Shown here: positions 1 through 10,886 of the stretch, one piece after another
How positions within the stretch are numbered: position 1 is the first letter of the stretch
Layout of the letters: each line of letters opens with the position of its first letter
Assembly: GCA_001792895.1 (NCBI GenBank)
Contig: MARA01000052.1
Coordinates: forward strand, 184,917-248,916
Direction: 5' to 3'
DNA: 64,000 bases
DNA from: Lentinus brumalis
Lineage: Eukaryota > Basidiomycota > Agaricomycetes > Polyporales > Polyporaceae
The notes under the pieces: model-generated
Database searches by the model: none
What the model was told of the DNA's origin: nothing
Seen by the model: the letters and a program-made list of their open reading frames with translations, nothing else
Translations under genes and position numbers: made by a program

Positions 1-504
1 CATGCATCCCGTAGAACAGGTATATCACAGCCCTCAGGACCATCACCGCGAGTTATGCGGATGTAGCTGAACTGTGATGGACCTGTGAGTGGGACCTTGT
101 AGATACAGGCATGCTATCATGCAATTGCCTCAGTATGGCATTTACTCAGACTGTGTGGATGTTCATACCCGTCTCATGGGAGCAGAATGATGTGCAGGAC
201 CATATACCATCCCTTGGGGTAACGATGAGCACGGTCTTAACTACTGGAAATAATGCATATGGTCAGCCACAGCATCTGTCAACATTAAAAATTTCCTGCA
301 AAAATATGAGCTCACCAATATGAGTTTCCAAACCGATGGGCAAAGACTGAAGTTCCAATGTTGTGCTGAAGATGGTAGATCAAGGTTCGAGTCACCTCAG
401 CCACTCGGTGATGACCCCGGCAACCCCGACCCGGACTCCGACACCACTGGCCCTGATGACCCCGTGACCACAACATGACAGAACGTGACACAACTACAAT
501 AACT
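1..504. other. unassigned sequence left of solo LTR
   Basis: No supported gene is seen. Open frames on both strands lack family motifs and any intron pattern. A proline/aspartate codon-like stretch around 410-470 is too short to interpret. It may be decayed transposon DNA, since an old LTR begins directly after it. Confidence 0.4.
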
Positions 505-1572
505 TGTGTATCGGGTCTCGATCCCGAACCCGCACTCGTACTCAACAACCACTGGAGTATGCTGAACGTCCTCGACTGTCCTGCCACTGCCAATCCTCCC
601 CTACAGGTCACAACTCCCCATTCCATACCTCCGATGCTGCTCCTACCTCCCTCTCCTCTAGTTGAGCGGACAAGGAGTTCTGACGTCCGCTCGAACCACA
701 TGGTGACCTGTCAGCCTGGTTGCATCCTCTACGGTACCCCACGCCACACTTTAAAGGCTTTCGTACGCAACATCGGTCACGGACGGATGGCCGGTGCACT
801 TTGGAACATCGCCCGTGTCCGGCAATTGGCCACTGCCTCACCGAGGATAGTGCCGGGACTGGAGCTTCGCACCACCATCTTGGGTAAATGTCGCTCGACG
901 GTCACCAGCGCCTCAGGGTGGTCGGAACTTAGCACGCACTGTGGTTGGTTAGTTGTGGTTAAAACTGACAGCAGGTCCGTATGCAGGGGGCGCCGTGCCT
1001 TCCTATTGGCCTAGAACCATTTGTGATGGACTTCCAAAATTTGCGTGTCGTTGTTAGGGTAGCTTTGGTTCAGTCTCCTCAGTATCAGTGGAGCAATTCA
1101 GATTCTGTTCTTCCCCACAGTTCAGCTCTAAGTCTACCACCCCCGCTCCGTGCTCACCACCGACAGTATCACCGTCACCGTCAGAAAGCATACTACCATC
1201 AGATAGATGAGTTCGAGCCTGCACGGTCTGCTACTGCCTCTGTGGTCTCTGCTCTGTGGTCTTCATGGTCTACGTGGTTTGTCCCGCCGCGTCCGCGCGT
1301 CCGTAGTCTCCCCGCCTTTAGGACAGACATCGTTGAGTCCTCCTATCATTCCGACTTCGTGCCCCTACCGTTCCGTTCCCCTTTTTCAGCTCGTCTGTCT
1401 CCTTCTGCTTCTCCTGCTCTTACCTCTTCATAGGAGTTGCCTGGCTTTGAACTTAGGTCTTGCCAGTTAGGGTTGGTTACGAACCGCTTGCCTCCCCGCA
1501 TATAACATATGTGTATACAGCCCTTTGCTGGAGATTTGGTCATATCTGCTCATTTCACCCCTTGGCATATCA
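505..1572 (+). mobile_element. old Ty3/gypsy LTR (solo or remnant), same family as the element at 51656
   Basis: This stretch aligns over its whole length with the young LTR at 51656-52711. It starts with a TG..GTATCGG block, shares the internal CCCACAGTTCAGCTCTAAG block (about 1118-1135), and ends with a TATA-like region, CTGGAGATTTG and CCTTGGCATATCA. Its length (about 1068 bp) is close to the 1056 bp of the young LTR. Many substitutions separate the two, so this copy is old. No PBS like the one after the young LTR follows it and no gag/pol is found, so a solo LTR is the simplest reading. No clear 5-bp target duplication remains. Confidence 0.8.
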
Positions 1573-1974
1573 CCGGAACAGAGAGCATGTAGCGGGACAG
1601 TCATGTGGAAAAGTAGAATGCAGGAGGGCATGGCAGAGGAGGATGGTAATGAGACATGTCATTGGACGTGTCTGGTCGCAGTTCTTCATGCTCTTGCATT
1701 GTGGGAGGGCGGCGCAGAAACAGAGGTCAATGAGATGTGCCGTTGGATGCATCTCCTCACAGATTTTCGTTGAATTTGCATGCTCTGAATTCAGAATGAC
1801 AAGAGACACATCTGAGGACACATCGTCTTGCTCTTGCTCATGTTGAGCAGCCCGGGAGGGCAGGGTAGAGGTGGAGAGTGACAGGACGCACACACTCACA
1901 CATCTCGTTGCGGGTTTTTGCGCTCTGGCAGTGCATGAGGGTGGCCGGGAAGATAGTGCCCACTGGTACCTGTG
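1573..1974. other. unassigned interval between old LTR and MITE fragment
   Basis: No gene or repeat could be supported here. The open frames on the two strands are mutual shadows without recognisable motifs. Confidence 0.4.
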
Positions 1975-2114
1975 GGCTCTGGCTCAAGCCAAGCTGAGCT
2001 CAAGATGAGCCCCCACCGTCTTGGAGAGCCCGGCCTGAGGGTTAGCAGGCTGTTGCTTCCCACGCTGAGCCTTAGCTGCAGCTTTTGAGCCGAGCCGTGG
2101 TCTGCACATCACTA
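1975..2114 (+). mobile_element. fragment of a hAT-type MITE (right end)
   Basis: The segment matches the right part of the complete MITE at 5776-6440: the same GGCTCTGGCTCA block, alternating GAGCC/GGCTC motifs, TCTTGGAGAGC, and a terminal GCACATCACTA. The reverse complement of that end, TAGTGATGTG, corresponds to the MITE terminal inverted repeat. The left half is missing, so this is a truncated copy. It shows that the family is repetitive. Confidence 0.65.
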
Positions 2115-2618
2115 TTCAGGAATCAGAACCATCACATAAATATTATATGGGGTGCACAACCACAGGGGTCACTTTCAGTCTTTTGCTGGCTTGATATAAA
2201 GACCATGCCTTTTCACTTGTCTGAAGCACCACCGTGCCTGCTGATTTACTTTCATGGGCACTCACTGCTGACTCAGCTTTGCATTTACCAGAATTGGCAG
2301 CTTCAGTGGTATTACCTGGCGTCTGTGCCAGCGCTCACTGCCTCAGATACGACACCACCTCTCCCTTACTCACATATCCACTGTCCAACACCTCAGACCA
2401 CTATGATGCATGTTCGCCATACCGAACAGCTATCAGAATTCTTCATACCAAGTGCTGAACTGAGCGCCACAATCCATACCTTCACACCTGAAAACCGGTC
2501 ATATGATAATGCGGCCAGTTACAAGAGTGATACTAGTGCCATCGTTACGTATGTCTTCAACTCATGCCTCATTATTAAAAGCTGAATCAGTCACAGTATC
2601 AATCCAAATCACCTCATC
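2115..2618. other. unassigned interval, possible 5' part of the F-box gene
   Basis: A 166-codon open frame (2085-2585) covers most of the interval but shows no recognised domain. An upstream exon of the F-box gene could lie here, because that gene lacks an ATG at the beginning of its F-box exon. Confidence 0.3.
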
Positions 2619-3746
2619 TTGCCAGTTGAAATAGAGCTCCGCATTGCACACCTGCTTTCTTCAAGGGACCTTCGACACCTTGCTGCCGCCACCACACACC
2701 TCTACGACATAGGCCTCACAGTTCTATACCATCTGGTTCAAATTCATGACCAGAATGTCGACTACATTCTTAGCGGACTGCTCATGAGAGGCCGATCAGG
2801 GTTTGCCTCTCCGCGACTTCCCAATCCCGTCCTCTACATTCGTGTTATCTCATACTACACATTCTCCGATCACCACGACGATCATCACCTTGCAGCACTT
2901 GTGCAGCTCCTCCGTATGGCAGTAAACATCCGTGTACTGCACGTTGAACCCATGGCGTCCTCTCGTGCCAAAGTTCGCCGTATATTCTCTGTCCTGTGCA
3001 CCAGAGCGTCCGGCATAGCGACTACCAGTCCACCGCAGCCAACACCCACTCCTACCGCCGACACGACAGCTCCTCCAAAACCTCTGATTCAGTCTCTTCC
3101 CATGCTACAGGCACTACACACACGCTCACTGAGCCTCATGTCCATGTTGCTTGGATCGAGAGCCATGAAGGTTCTCATGCTCGAAGAGGATGGAAGTCCG
3201 GAGAGCCTTGTTGACTTCCTGCACTATCTCAGCTCAGTGCAACTCACTTCATCCATCACATCATTTGGGTGCACTGTCATGCCAGCAAGGACCAGTCTCG
3301 TACTCCAACAAGTCACTCGCACCTTCCCAGAACTGGCCCACCTCTGCACGCAAGAAACATCATCACGCACATATCCTCCAAAGATGGATACACTCCAGGT
3401 TCGCCCAATCAGTATACTTATATTGCTTCATATTGCTTATTGATTTCATGTTCAGGCCACTCTTGCATTTCTCCGTAATCATCCAGATACATTCTGTGGA
3501 CTTCGCGCCATTACATATAGCACATATTGGTGCCCTTGCGGATACACCCTCTTCGACCCAGCTACTATTCTTCCGCAGTTGGCGAGCATCAGTACCACTC
3601 GACCCCACCTTACTTATCTCTGGATCTCCTGCTACACCTTCATCCGCACTGCACCCAGCGGCCACTGGAAGTTTTCGATAACAGCAGGCCCAGATCTCCG
3701 TCACCGTCTGCGCTTTCAATGGTCAGGTCTGTGTGTTCGCTTGTGA
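2619..3746 (+). CDS. F-box protein (5' end unresolved)
   Basis: Seen: the reading opens with LPVEIELRIAHLLSSRDLRH, the leucine/proline pattern that begins an F-box, followed by helix-rich leucine-containing sequence. The first exon runs to 3398. A 57-bp intron at 3399-3455 (GT...TTCAG) leads in frame into a second exon containing CGLRAIT and CPCGYTLFDPA and ending at TGA 3744-3746. Family knowledge: F-box proteins link substrates to SCF ubiquitin ligases through Skp1, and basidiomycetes carry very many of them with poorly conserved C-termini. Odd: no ATG stands in frame before the F-box because a TGA lies just upstream, so the true start is in an unseen exon or the gene has lost its start. 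It sits between two old LTRs, a location typical of expendable F-box copies. Confidence 0.6.
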
Positions 3747-4032
3747 GCCTTGATCATACCTTCACGTACTCCTCCACATGCTAACAAGCTGTCTGCAGCT
3801 GCCCCGAGTAGGGTCTACTCCTAGTAGATTACACATATACAGGATGAGAAGTATGTGTCCTCAGAACATTCAATTCTGTACGCCAAGAACTAAGTGCGAG
3901 GTTGCAGCGGTACCTGTACGGAGTTCATCAGGGGCATTGATGTGTATCGGGCCCGTCTGAACCCGGAATTTGCGCCCCTCCAACACTTCCACTAGAGTAT
4001 GTTGAACGATCTCGACTGTCCTGCTGCTGCCT

Positions 4033-5379
4033 ATCATCAGCAAATCCCCAAAGCAATGCTGAAGAATTGTCGCAATTGCAATCACTCAAAGACTAGCCAC
4101 CGATTGCAATCCAAAGCAATCATCCCTGACAGATTACAAGGCTGAGAGGGCGAGCTTACTGCTTGCAAGCGAGGTGCAGGTCACGGCCTCACTCCGGTGT
4201 CTTCCGAAGTCCGCTCTTGACCGTGGAACTTCAGGAGAGGGACCGAACCAGTGCGACCGAAGCACTCAACGTCCCACTTAGAGCCACCAATTTTCTGTCG
4301 CCTGCCAGCAATGCACTTAAACCTGACAGAGAGCTCCAAGTGCAGAGCACGTATCTCTCCCACCGACCACCACCATCCTGATGAGCATTGAGCATCCTGT
4401 CTCCCGTGTTCCCTGAGCCTACTACTGAGGCCCAGACACAGGTATGTCCACTCCTCGCTGTTCACCGCTGGTACTCGCACGCAAGAGCGTGATATATGCT
4501 CGGCATAGTGACACCAATCTAGCGGTTTGTTGCGACAAGGCTCGAGAAGGTACGTTGATGGTGTACTGGAACCCGCACGCCCGGCCTTTTAGGACGCGCT
4601 CACTGAGCATTCGTCACGCTGGCATTAGTTCGCAACAAAGGTGCGCCTACAAGTCGTTTTCTTACCTGTCATCCCTGGTAGGCATCCGAGTCGACAGCGG
4701 AGATGCTCAAGGTAGGCATTCATCTTGTATGTACAGCACTGGTACGTCTGCCAGACTTCCTATATCGATGCACTGAGCTCATCAGAATAGCATATCTTTC
4801 GCTCACTCGCAATATCTTCCGAGAATGTGCAGTGGCAGGTATGTTCTCTCGAAGTTGTCTTCTTGGCCGTCATGATGATCGCTGACGTCTCTATTCGCAG
4901 GACATGTACACAGCCCGATTCAGTGTTGCTACCCCGCCGCTGCCCGTCTGAGCTCGTCTACTGTAACTTAAGATGGAGTTGGTGCATCGTATGTTACTTC
5001 CTTCCCCTCGTAGCTAAGCATGTATTGTCGAGTGCGTAATACAACTGGGTCCACTCTATGCCATCTATATATGTGCGACCACGCCTTCGAAGTTCAAACT
5101 CGGTGTTGGCCGACTGGTTGGGATGAAGTATATTAGTATTGCCTATATGTGTCCCGAATCCCTTGTACTCCTTCCAATCTCTTATAAGACATGCAATAGA
5201 ATCTATTGATTACATCTGATTGTACTCGAGTGTGAATGCCTTGCGGCAAGATTGCGTTGAGTGCAAAGTACCGACACGAGATATTCATCTCTTGCAATCC
5301 GCCGGGTGGATTATAAGCGATTGCAACGATCGTATACGCTCCCACACTCTTATACTCTTTTCGGGTTTTTGCTGATGAT
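4033..5379. mobile_element. non-autonomous TIR element nested in the old LTR
   Basis: The insert begins ATCATCAGCAAA (4033-4044) and ends TTTGCTGATGAT (5368-5379), a perfect 12-bp inverted repeat. Subterminal TTGCAATC motifs occur near both ends. Comparison with the uninterrupted LTR at 505-1572 suggests that AT was the duplicated target, giving a 10-bp CATCAGCAAA inverted repeat flanked by AT, but the exact target duplication is ambiguous. No transposase is recognised inside; the short open frames (for example 4444-4776) look incidental. Superfamily not assigned. Confidence 0.6.
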
Positions 5380-5775
5380 GCTCCCCTATAGGTCACAGCT
5401 ACCCATTCTGTACCTCTGACACTGCTCCTACCTCCCTCCCCTCTAGTAGAACACACAGCAAGTTCTGATGTCTTCCCGAACCACACGGCGACCTGTCAGC
5501 CTGTTTGCGTCCTCTATGGTACCCCACGCCGCACTTTCAAGGCTTTCGTATGCAACATCGGTCACGGACAGACGGCTGGTGCACTCTGGAACATCGCCCG
5601 CGTCTGGCAATTGGCCACTGCCTCACTGAGAATAGTGCCGAGACTGCAGCTCCATGCCACCATCTTGGGTAAACGTCGGTCGACGGTCACCAGCGCATCA
5701 GGGCGGTCGGAACTTGGCATGCACTGTGGTTGGTTAGTTGTGGTTAGAACTGACAGCAGGTCCATATGCAGGGGG

Positions 5776-6440
5776 TAGTGATGTTCTGAGCCCAGCCTCG
5801 AGCCGTCAGGCTCCCAAAGCCGGCCATCTTCCGGCCAGGCTGGGCCGGGCTATGGAGACGGCTTGGGGAGCCTGACAGCTTGGCCCATGACTGCCACGAG
5901 CTCACGCCGGGCTCTCAAGCTCGAGCTTTGTAGCGCTGGTGGTAGACCAGTGAATTGTCGGCCATGGGAAAAGTCATTCAGCTGGAAGGTCAGGTTAGAC
6001 ATGCAGCACCGCAGTAATCCTCGTTTTACTCACATTCAGTGTTTTCAGAACCCCTTGGAAGCCTCTTACGGTTGGCACTGGAGAGCGAGACCGAAACAGC
6101 ACCCACCATGCGGGATATCTACTACTTATTTGGGCCTCCCGGGACAGTATTTTGATCTGTAAGTGAGGTTGGTACCCCTGAATCATTGTCCCGGCACCTG
6201 GTGCTTCTACTGACCTCCCACAGGACCACCCACAGCTGTATGAACCGCCATCTCAGGACTCAGGAGCCATCTCCGAGGCTCTACCCACCATGGCATGCAG
6301 GCTCTGGCTCAGGCCGAGCCGAGCTCGAGCTTAGCCCGAGATGTCTTGGAGAGCTCGACCTGAGGTCCGAGCAGGCCGTAGCTCCCCAAGCTGAGCCGTG
6401 GCCGTGGCTTTCAGGCCGAGCCGGGCTCCGCACATCACCA
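5776..6440. mobile_element. hAT-type MITE, 665 bp, with 8-bp target-site duplication
   Basis: The element interrupts the old LTR. It is flanked by perfect direct repeats GCAGGGGG at 5768-5775 and 6441-6448; the uninterrupted LTR copy near 983 has a single GCAGGGGG. Its ends are TAGTGATGT (left) and ACATCACCA (right), an inverted repeat with one mismatch. Inside are many inverted GAGCC/GGCTC and GCTCGAGC motifs and no coding capacity. An 8-bp duplication is the hallmark of the hAT superfamily. The TAGTG.TG terminus resembles the autonomous hAT at 15491 (TAGTGTTGCA), so a related transposase may have moved it; that link is inference. Confidence 0.85.
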
Positions 6441-6824
6441 GCAGGGGGCTCCGTGCCTTCCTATTAGCCTAGAACCATTTGTGAGGGACTTTCGAAGTTT
6501 GCATGTTGTCGTTAGCGTAGCTTTGGTTCAGTATCCTCAGTAGCAGTGGAGCAATTCAAATTCTGTTCTCCCCCACAGGTCAGCTCTAAGTCTACCATCC
6601 TTGCTCCGAGCTCACTGCCGACAGTACTGCCATCACCGTCAGAAAGCATACCACCGTCAGATAGATCAGTTTGAGCCTGCACCGTCTGCTACTGCCTCCG
6701 TGGTCTCCGCTCTGTGGTCTTTGTGGTCTACGTGGTTTGTCCCGCCGCGTACATGTGTCGGTAGTCTCTCCGCCGTTTTGGTAGACATCGTTGAGCCCTC
6801 CTATCATTCTGACTTCATGCCCCT

Positions 6825-7481
6825 CGGAACATGGTCTAAAGTAGATTGCTGGCATTCGCACAAATCATGCCATGGACAGGCACATCTAGAGCGTAATGTA
6901 GCATGTCACATGGAGTTTTCTGCCACATGTGCTGCACTCCAGCGTCTTGGAAAAACCATTGTTGCTTAGGCTGGATCACTTTCTTACTGCATTGGGACAC
7001 ATGTTTATACCGGAAGTCATCATTTAAATGATGACCTGAAAGGACTCTAGTATAGGGAATTGACTTCCGTATTGATAGCAGAACTGATGACTATTGTACT
7101 GTCTTTCTTGAACATGGACCTTCATCGTATACTCAACTCGCCCGCAATGCTGCAGACGGTTCACCTGGAACCTGCCAGTGTTTCTCAGCAGCCACAACCT
7201 CCAAGCCAACAGAACACAATCACTGCCAAAATTCTCCGTCAACCTCCAGATCTGCGCTTTGTCGTGCCTGCATGGCGTTATCCTCAGTTCAGTGCTGTAT
7301 GGCTAGCAGAGCTGTTAGCACGTGAACCGGTATGTCACATGTGGTCCAGCTTCAGACACACTGATATATGGGAAACAGCTTTCTGCGGGTGAGCGGCGAA
7401 AATATTACCATGCCGATACCGAAGGTTACAGCTGGGGAACTGTCATGATTTTCAGTCGTGATCAGCAAGGTGGTGAGTGAC
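6825..7481. other. unassigned interval, possible upstream exon of the next gene
   Basis: No gene is firmly supported. A reading at 7114-7329 starting with ATG (MDLHRILNSPAM) could be a first exon of the gene at 7482, because a GTATGT donor follows at about 7330, but the link to 7482 was not resolved. Confidence 0.3.
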
Positions 7482-8141
7482 ATGGCACCTATAATCAATG
7501 ACAACATCCCCAAACCTGCCCGTTTGAACATAGGTATGCAATTCATGAATGAGTTGTACACCCCCAATATCTGCTACGACCGCATCGCCTACGATGTCAC
7601 CACATTCCTGCATAGCCGTATTCCATCCGATGACATCATATACAAGACCATGGGGGTTCCACTGGACTTACAAGGTGGTGGCTTGGCCATCATACCTGAT
7701 CCATCCATGGGTGGGAAGCCACGGTGCTCCATGTCAATGCTCCTCCATCTTGCTCTTGTCAGTTCCCCGCGCAAATGTCTGCTTGGATATGAGATCATCG
7801 CCATGCTTAAAGGATACTTCCGGTACTACGAAAACCAGTCTTCTGATGATTGGCAGGTATGTTAATCCAGGTCACCGTCAAATGAGATGTTGGCTCAGAC
7901 GCTTGTCAATGGCCCTTAGCTTTACGTTTTCCGTGCACTCGAGATGCACAGTTGGTTCAGGTCCCTTCCAGCTCCCCCCAACCTATCCTGTGCGGAGAAG
8001 GTCTGGTACATCGACTACTCCGATATCCGGCCTAAGTCGCGACTCCCGGGAATGTATCTCTGGAAGAACGACTACTGGAGGAAGAAGGCTAGGGAGAGCG
8101 GGCAGCCTGGCGTGCAGGGTGGGAACATTTGCCATAAGTAG
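7482..8141 (+). CDS. hypothetical protein, two exons
   Basis: Exon 1 runs from ATG 7482 to 7856. A 63-bp intron at 7857-7919 (GTATGT...CCTTAG) joins it in frame to exon 2, which ends at TAA 8141, giving 198 residues. The intron fits the local size class and the frame is exactly kept, which supports a real gene. Visible traits: aromatic-rich C-terminal part (VWYIDYSDIR, MYLWKNDYW), no signal peptide, no obvious membrane segment, no family recognised. The start at 7482 is the conservative choice; the frame is open slightly further upstream and an extra exon at 7114-7329 is possible. The next gene begins only 130 bp downstream on the same strand. Confidence 0.5.
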
Positions 8142-8271
8142 ATTATCATTTCTCTTTTGCGACAATCGAATTATTTGTTGCCTCTTTTACCATTTCTCCC
8201 ACGTGAACCTTACCAAGCTCCAGTCCCACACCAACACTATCACAAATCCACGACAACGCTGCATATACATC

Positions 8272-8916
8272 ATGACTGCTATCGACATCTACGGTCGATG
8301 GGTAGGCTACGTAGAACCCGCGCCTTCCGGCCCGGAGGACTTCCTCACCAAGACCCATTCATACGCGGTGCAAGTTCCGCCGAGAACCCCTCTCTCACTC
8401 GGCATGATTGTCCGCGTTCTCGGACTTTCTCCCACCCGATACTGCATCGCAGACGCACCACCCGACATGTACGACGTCTACGACGCGCACCTGATAGGCG
8501 CCATCACTCGGGTCCTTGGATGGAAGGGAGACGTGGTCGGACTAGAGGTCACCAACCAGTGTAAGATCAGCCCCGTTCGCCGCGCGCGACTCGAAGTCCC
8601 ATACATTCCGGACGCGACGGTCCGGCAGATCGCGGGACTCAGGCCCGGGAGAGGACCTAGAATCGCGACATGGGCTGCGTTCCACTCGTGCACGGTGCGA
8701 GAAACGCTCGCCACCGAAGGACGATGCAGGGTGGGCGACTGCGCCATGCGAGCCACAGCGCTGCCGGGAGAAGGGATCTTGGACGAATATTGGCTGCCAG
8801 GGTGTAGAGAAGCACCACCGCGAAGGAAGTCGAGCACACGGCCGAAGAAACAGCGTGGGACCCTGGACGCACTAGGCTGGACGAACGATGACTTCGTTGA
8901 TAGTGTGCAGGGATGA
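8272..8916 (+). CDS. hypothetical protein, 214 aa, intronless
   Basis: An uninterrupted reading starts at ATG 8272 (MTAIDIYGRWVGYVEPAPSG) and stops at 8916. It is preceded by a C/A-rich leader typical of fungal 5' regions (CACAAATCCACGACAACG). The product is mixed alpha/beta in character, with a pair of cysteines in CRVGDCAM and a basic C-terminal tail (PPRRKSSTRPKKQRG) that could be a nuclear localisation signal. No family is recognised. It lies between decayed LTRs and the Helitron region, so it may be transposon-associated cargo; that is inference. Confidence 0.5.
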   Translation: MTAIDIYGRWVGYVEPAPSGPEDFLTKTHSYAVQVPPRTPLSLGMIVRVLGLSPTRYCIADAPPDMYDVYDAHLIGAITRVLGWKGDVVGLEVTNQCKISPVRRARLEVPYIPDATVRQIAGLRPGRGPRIATWAAFHSCTVRETLATEGRCRVGDCAMRATALPGEGILDEYWLPGCREAPPRRKSSTRPKKQRGTLDALGWTNDDFVDSVQG

Positions 8917-10886
8917 GGCGGACGCCGGATGAACGTACTAGGTAAGTAGTACTTGCGACGCCATGCACAATGACAGCGAACTCACGAAAGAAGACTGCCA
9001 TGAGGATGTTTCAGTTGGCGCTCCGCATCTCGATTTCGGGGCCTAGTACCCGTACGATGGCGGGCAAGGCATTGTCCTGCAGGTCCAGTATCGCAGACAT
9101 GACGCGGTCACCGCTGAGCACCGTTCGAGAACCAAACGCTGAAGAGCTCAACCAAGAGATCACAAGAGACAGGGACGGGCAAGAGCGGACACAGACCAAC
9201 GGACGGAGACGGAGACAACTGCGTGTGAAATCAACTTGCAGGAGGGAGCGGCGACGAAACGCCCTATAACTACGAAGGCATGCACACCACGCGGGCGATA
9301 CCACAGCAGCGAACATCGCAAAAGGCAATAACTCGGTCACGTGCACTCTTTGAAACGCGCGGCAGGCACGGCAGCGGCCTCGAGGGCGCAGATCAGCAAT
9401 GCGGCCTATTACTATCCTGTACCCTCGACGTATCTCCAAACCACTGTCCCCTCGGAGATGGCCCGCTGACTCAGGAGTCTGAGACGCTGCTGCGCCTCTG
9501 GACCCTGTCCGTGAGGTCCCGCCGTGCTGCCTATGGTATCATACTACCCGGACATGACTGCAAATACTCAGTGCCGGATAGATGGACACCAACTACGCCA
9601 ACAAAGAATCTCCCTCCGCGAATACCCAACGATGCCGGCACTCATCATTCATACTCAAGAACACACACGACAAATGCGCACGAAGCCACCGCTCCGAATC
9701 CCTTCAAAACGGCTCAATTCCCTCGTACGCTGTACCTGTTCGCCGACGCCTCTTCCCGCCACTCACGTACTCAACCATCTCATCTCACCTGTCCGAACAT
9801 CCCGTCACCAACATGCACTCCACACCAGTGTCCGGTCAGACAGAACCCCTAGCACGGGCCGCCTCGGAGCATACCGACTTGACACGCATCAACGAGGCGG
9901 ATGGAACCCCGGAATCCGCCACTCAGACTGCCACAGACAAGTCCTACACACCCGTATGTATATCGGCCTGACTTATCAGAGCGAGCAGACAGCTCATCGT
10001 GTCGCATCCGCTAGCTTCTATTGCCGTGCCACGCCACGGACAACACCACCTCAACTTGCGCGATCGCTGGGGCTGACGCTTCCATTCGCGAACATAGCTC
10101 GTCCGCTCCACGTCGCCGCATCCCCGTGGACGATCTCTATCCTCACCAGGTAAACGCTGCGAGGAGAGACATGCTTAGTGCATTCCACTTATCTCACCGA
10201 TCAGGTTGCTCGACCTGCCTCGCGACCTTCCGTCCGCCCGTCTCTTCCCACAGTCTACGAAGTAGACGAGAACGGAGACGCAGAGAAGGACGAGGCTATG
10301 ACTTCCAACAATGTGCCTGTGAGCGTATGGCAATCGTATTCAGCGCAGTCTCCATGACAGGCCCGCTCACTACTACGTGACTTGAACAGGACGTTCCGAC
10401 TGGATCTCCGGCAACTTACGAGTGAATACACGGCAACTCCACGACACCTCGCTCGCAGTAGAGAGTATGGTTTCGAGGGACGAGAACGACATGCCACTTG
10501 CATACTGAGAACGCATCCGAGCTACATCGTGTATATTAGCGCCTCCTGTATGGTCGCCGAGCTTCCGCGCACCTATGATGACTTTCTTGATTGCACATCT
10601 ACCTGCGCCTCATCGGCTCGCAGCAGGTATAGCGTCAAGTTGCCTCTCCGAGATCCCCAACATGCACTTGCGTCGCGCGCAGAGCGAATTCGCTCGGCGA
10701 CAGACACACAGAGACACCGCGTTCACGAGGCGTCTTCGCGATAACCACAGGCCACTGAGCTACGCACCATATAGACTACAGACCGCCGTCCCCGCTGCCG
10801 TCCTCAAGGATCCGTAATGCGCAATCACAGGTAATCAGCAAACGAAAGCAGCATCGAGATCATATTCGACTGAGCACCACAACACT
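8917..10886. other. interval with coding-like fragments, no firm gene
   Basis: Plus-strand pieces look coding: an exon-like stretch ending PVDDLYPHQ at about 10149, then a 55-bp GTAAAC...GATCAG intron, then VARPASRPSVRPSLP and VYEVDENGDAEKDEAMTSNN ending near 10358. A further piece at 9582-9971 is serine/threonine rich. These may be the end of a low-complexity multi-exon gene, but start, exon order and family could not be resolved. The rest up to 10886 shows nothing firm. Confidence 0.3.

Larger units (their letters stand above)
3938..6824 (+). mobile_element. second old Ty3/gypsy LTR, split by two nested insertions and 3'-truncated
   Basis: Three pieces align consecutively with the LTRs at 505-1572 and 51656-52711: about 3938-4032, 5380-5775 and 6449-6824. 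The first begins with GTATCGG and CGGAATTTGCGCCC; the second carries the CTCCCCTATAGGTCACAG and CCACCATCTTGGGTAAACG blocks; the third carries the CCCACAGGTCAGCTCTAAG block. The LTR stops near 6824, about 200 bp short of its expected end. The gaps are filled by two separate TIR insertions. The insertions are therefore younger than the LTR, and the original LTR sequence can be read across both junctions. Confidence 0.75.
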
